Shown one piece after another: positions 35,881 through 36,546 of a stretch of 36,546 nt of DNA (within the stretch, counting starts at the first letter, position 1; the number at the start of each line of letters is the position of its first letter). Origin of the DNA: Thecamonas trahens ATCC 50062 (lineage: Eukaryota; Apusozoa; Apusomonadida; Apusomonadidae). The DNA is taken from assembly GCF_000142905.1 (NCBI RefSeq), contig NW_013657614.1:112181-148726 (forward strand), given 5' to 3'. The notes beneath the pieces are model-generated. The model worked only from the letters and a program-made list of their open reading frames with translations, had not been told where the DNA came from and did not search any database. The position numbers and the translations under genes are program-made.

Positions 35881-36372
35881 TTAGTAGCCAGAGCCGGGGG
35901 CCGGGCCGTAGCCGGGGAAGCCAAAGCCGGGCTGCGGGCCGTAGCCGCCAAAGCCGGGCTGCGGGATGGTGTACGTGCCGACGTCGGTCCACTGCGGCTG
36001 CTCGAACTGCTGCTGCGGGAAGCCGCCGAACTGCTGCGGGAAGCCGCCGAACTGCTGCTGCGGGAAGCCGCCGAACTGCTGCTGCGGGAAGCCGCCAAAC
36101 TGCTGCTGCTGCGGGAAGCCGCCAAAGGCGAACTGCGGCTGCTGGGCCTCGTAGCCCGAGCCGGCCTGCTGCGGGTAGCCGCCAAACTGGGGGTAACCGC
36201 CAAACTGCTGCTGCGGGAAGCCGAACTGCTGGCCGTAGCCGTAGCCGGGGTAGCCGAAGCCAGGGTAGGCCGGGGCAGCCGGGGTCGACGACTTGGACGC
36301 CTTGGACGACTTCTTGGTCTTCTTGGACGACTTGGACGACTTGCCAGACTTCTTGGACGACTTCTTGGACAT
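35881..36372 (-). CDS. Small Lys/Ser-rich protein with FGGFPQQQ repeats, function unknown
   Basis: Predicted 163 aa from ATG 36372 (A at -3; the frame continues upstream without a better start). Residues 1-30 are almost only Lys and Ser (SKKSSKKSGKSSKSSKKTKK), like a nuclear/nucleolar-type basic tail. The rest is Gly/Phe/Pro/Gln/Tyr-rich: PGFGYPGYGYG, then about five FGGFPQQQ units, then PGFGGYGPQPGFGFPGYGP. There is no folded domain. Such composition is typical of phase-separating or sticky, adhesive proteins. The PGYG/FPG stretch also resembles the Pro-Gly-Tyr tails of annexins and scramblases. Confidence 0.7.
   Translation of the reverse strand: MSKKSSKKSGKSSKSSKKTKKSSKASKSSTPAAPAYPGFGYPGYGYGQQFGFPQQQFGGYPQFGGYPQQAGSGYEAQQPQFAFGGFPQQQQFGGFPQQQFGGFPQQQFGGFPQQFGGFPQQQFEQPQWTDVGTYTIPQPGFGGYGPQPGFGFPGYGPAPGSGY
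36005..36125 (-). repeat. 24-bp coding repeat (FGGFPQQQ)
   Basis: About five near-identical 24-bp units, GCCGCCGAACTGCTGCTGCG plus GGAA on the plus strand, encode the octapeptide FGGFPQQQ. Units differ by CTG (Gln) number, so Gln-codon slippage is the likely cause of variation. Confidence 0.9.
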
Positions 36373-36546
36373 GGTGAAAAAAAAGAGAGAGGGGGTGGCG
36401 GGGAAAATCGTTGCTAGAAAAAGGCCTTCACGAACGGAAGCCAATCCGAGCGAAACGAGCGAACAAACGGGAAAGCAGGGGAGGGCTGGGCTGGGCTGTG
36501 TCAACGGGTGCAAAACGAAAACGGTGTTCATTGGGCGTGGGAGGTT

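Overview
The window is nuclear DNA from a GC-rich, gene-dense unicellular eukaryote. The evidence is a Pol III tRNA gene with boxes A and B and a T-run terminator, a nucleoporin, a cohesin acetyltransferase, ABCG half-transporters, a Golgi nucleotide-sugar transporter, F-box and ankyrin proteins, and very long mostly intron-free reading frames with G/C-ending codons. The gene set and style suggest an early-branching opisthokont-side protist. My best guess is an apusomonad such as Thecamonas, but this is inference from style and not from any search.

Layout. At 1-5.0 kb on the plus strand are a molybdenum hydroxylase of the xanthine dehydrogenase family (first exon missing) and an ABHD11-like hydrolase. 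At 5.0-19.0 kb on the minus strand are a giant Zn-finger/FG-repeat nucleoporin (broken by a one-base indel), a 2-oxoglutarate/Fe(II) oxygenase, and a leucine-rich-repeat receptor with about nine membrane spans. At 19.0-19.8 kb are microsatellites and a 224-base assembly gap. At 19.8-24.4 kb are a 5'-truncated C2HC/coiled-coil protein (plus) and an F-box-like protein with C-terminal zinc-binding motifs (minus). At 24.8-29.4 kb is a divergent pair of ABCG half-transporters. At 29.6-31.7 kb on the plus strand are a cysteine synthase and an ankyrin/F-box-like protein. At 31.9-32.3 kb is an 18-bp minisatellite. At 32.6-33.9 kb are an SLC35A-type nucleotide-sugar transporter and tRNA-Arg(CCU). At 34.0-36.4 kb on the minus strand are an ESCO/Eco1 cohesin acetyltransferase, a doubtful small ORF, and a Lys/Ser-rich plus FGGFPQQQ-repeat protein.

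Most genes are unrelated housekeeping neighbours. Intergenic distances are often under 150 bp, and the ABHD11-like and nucleoporin genes converge with nine bases between stop codons. Three observations stand out. (1) The nucleoporin has an N-terminal solenoid resembling animal Nup358/RanBP2 but lacks Ran-binding domains. (2) The two head-to-head ABCG genes carry complementary defects in their ATPase motifs, as expected of an obligate heterodimer with one live and one dead site. (3) The xanthine-dehydrogenase-like enzyme keeps its cofactor and catalytic residues but has lost all four residues that hold purines.
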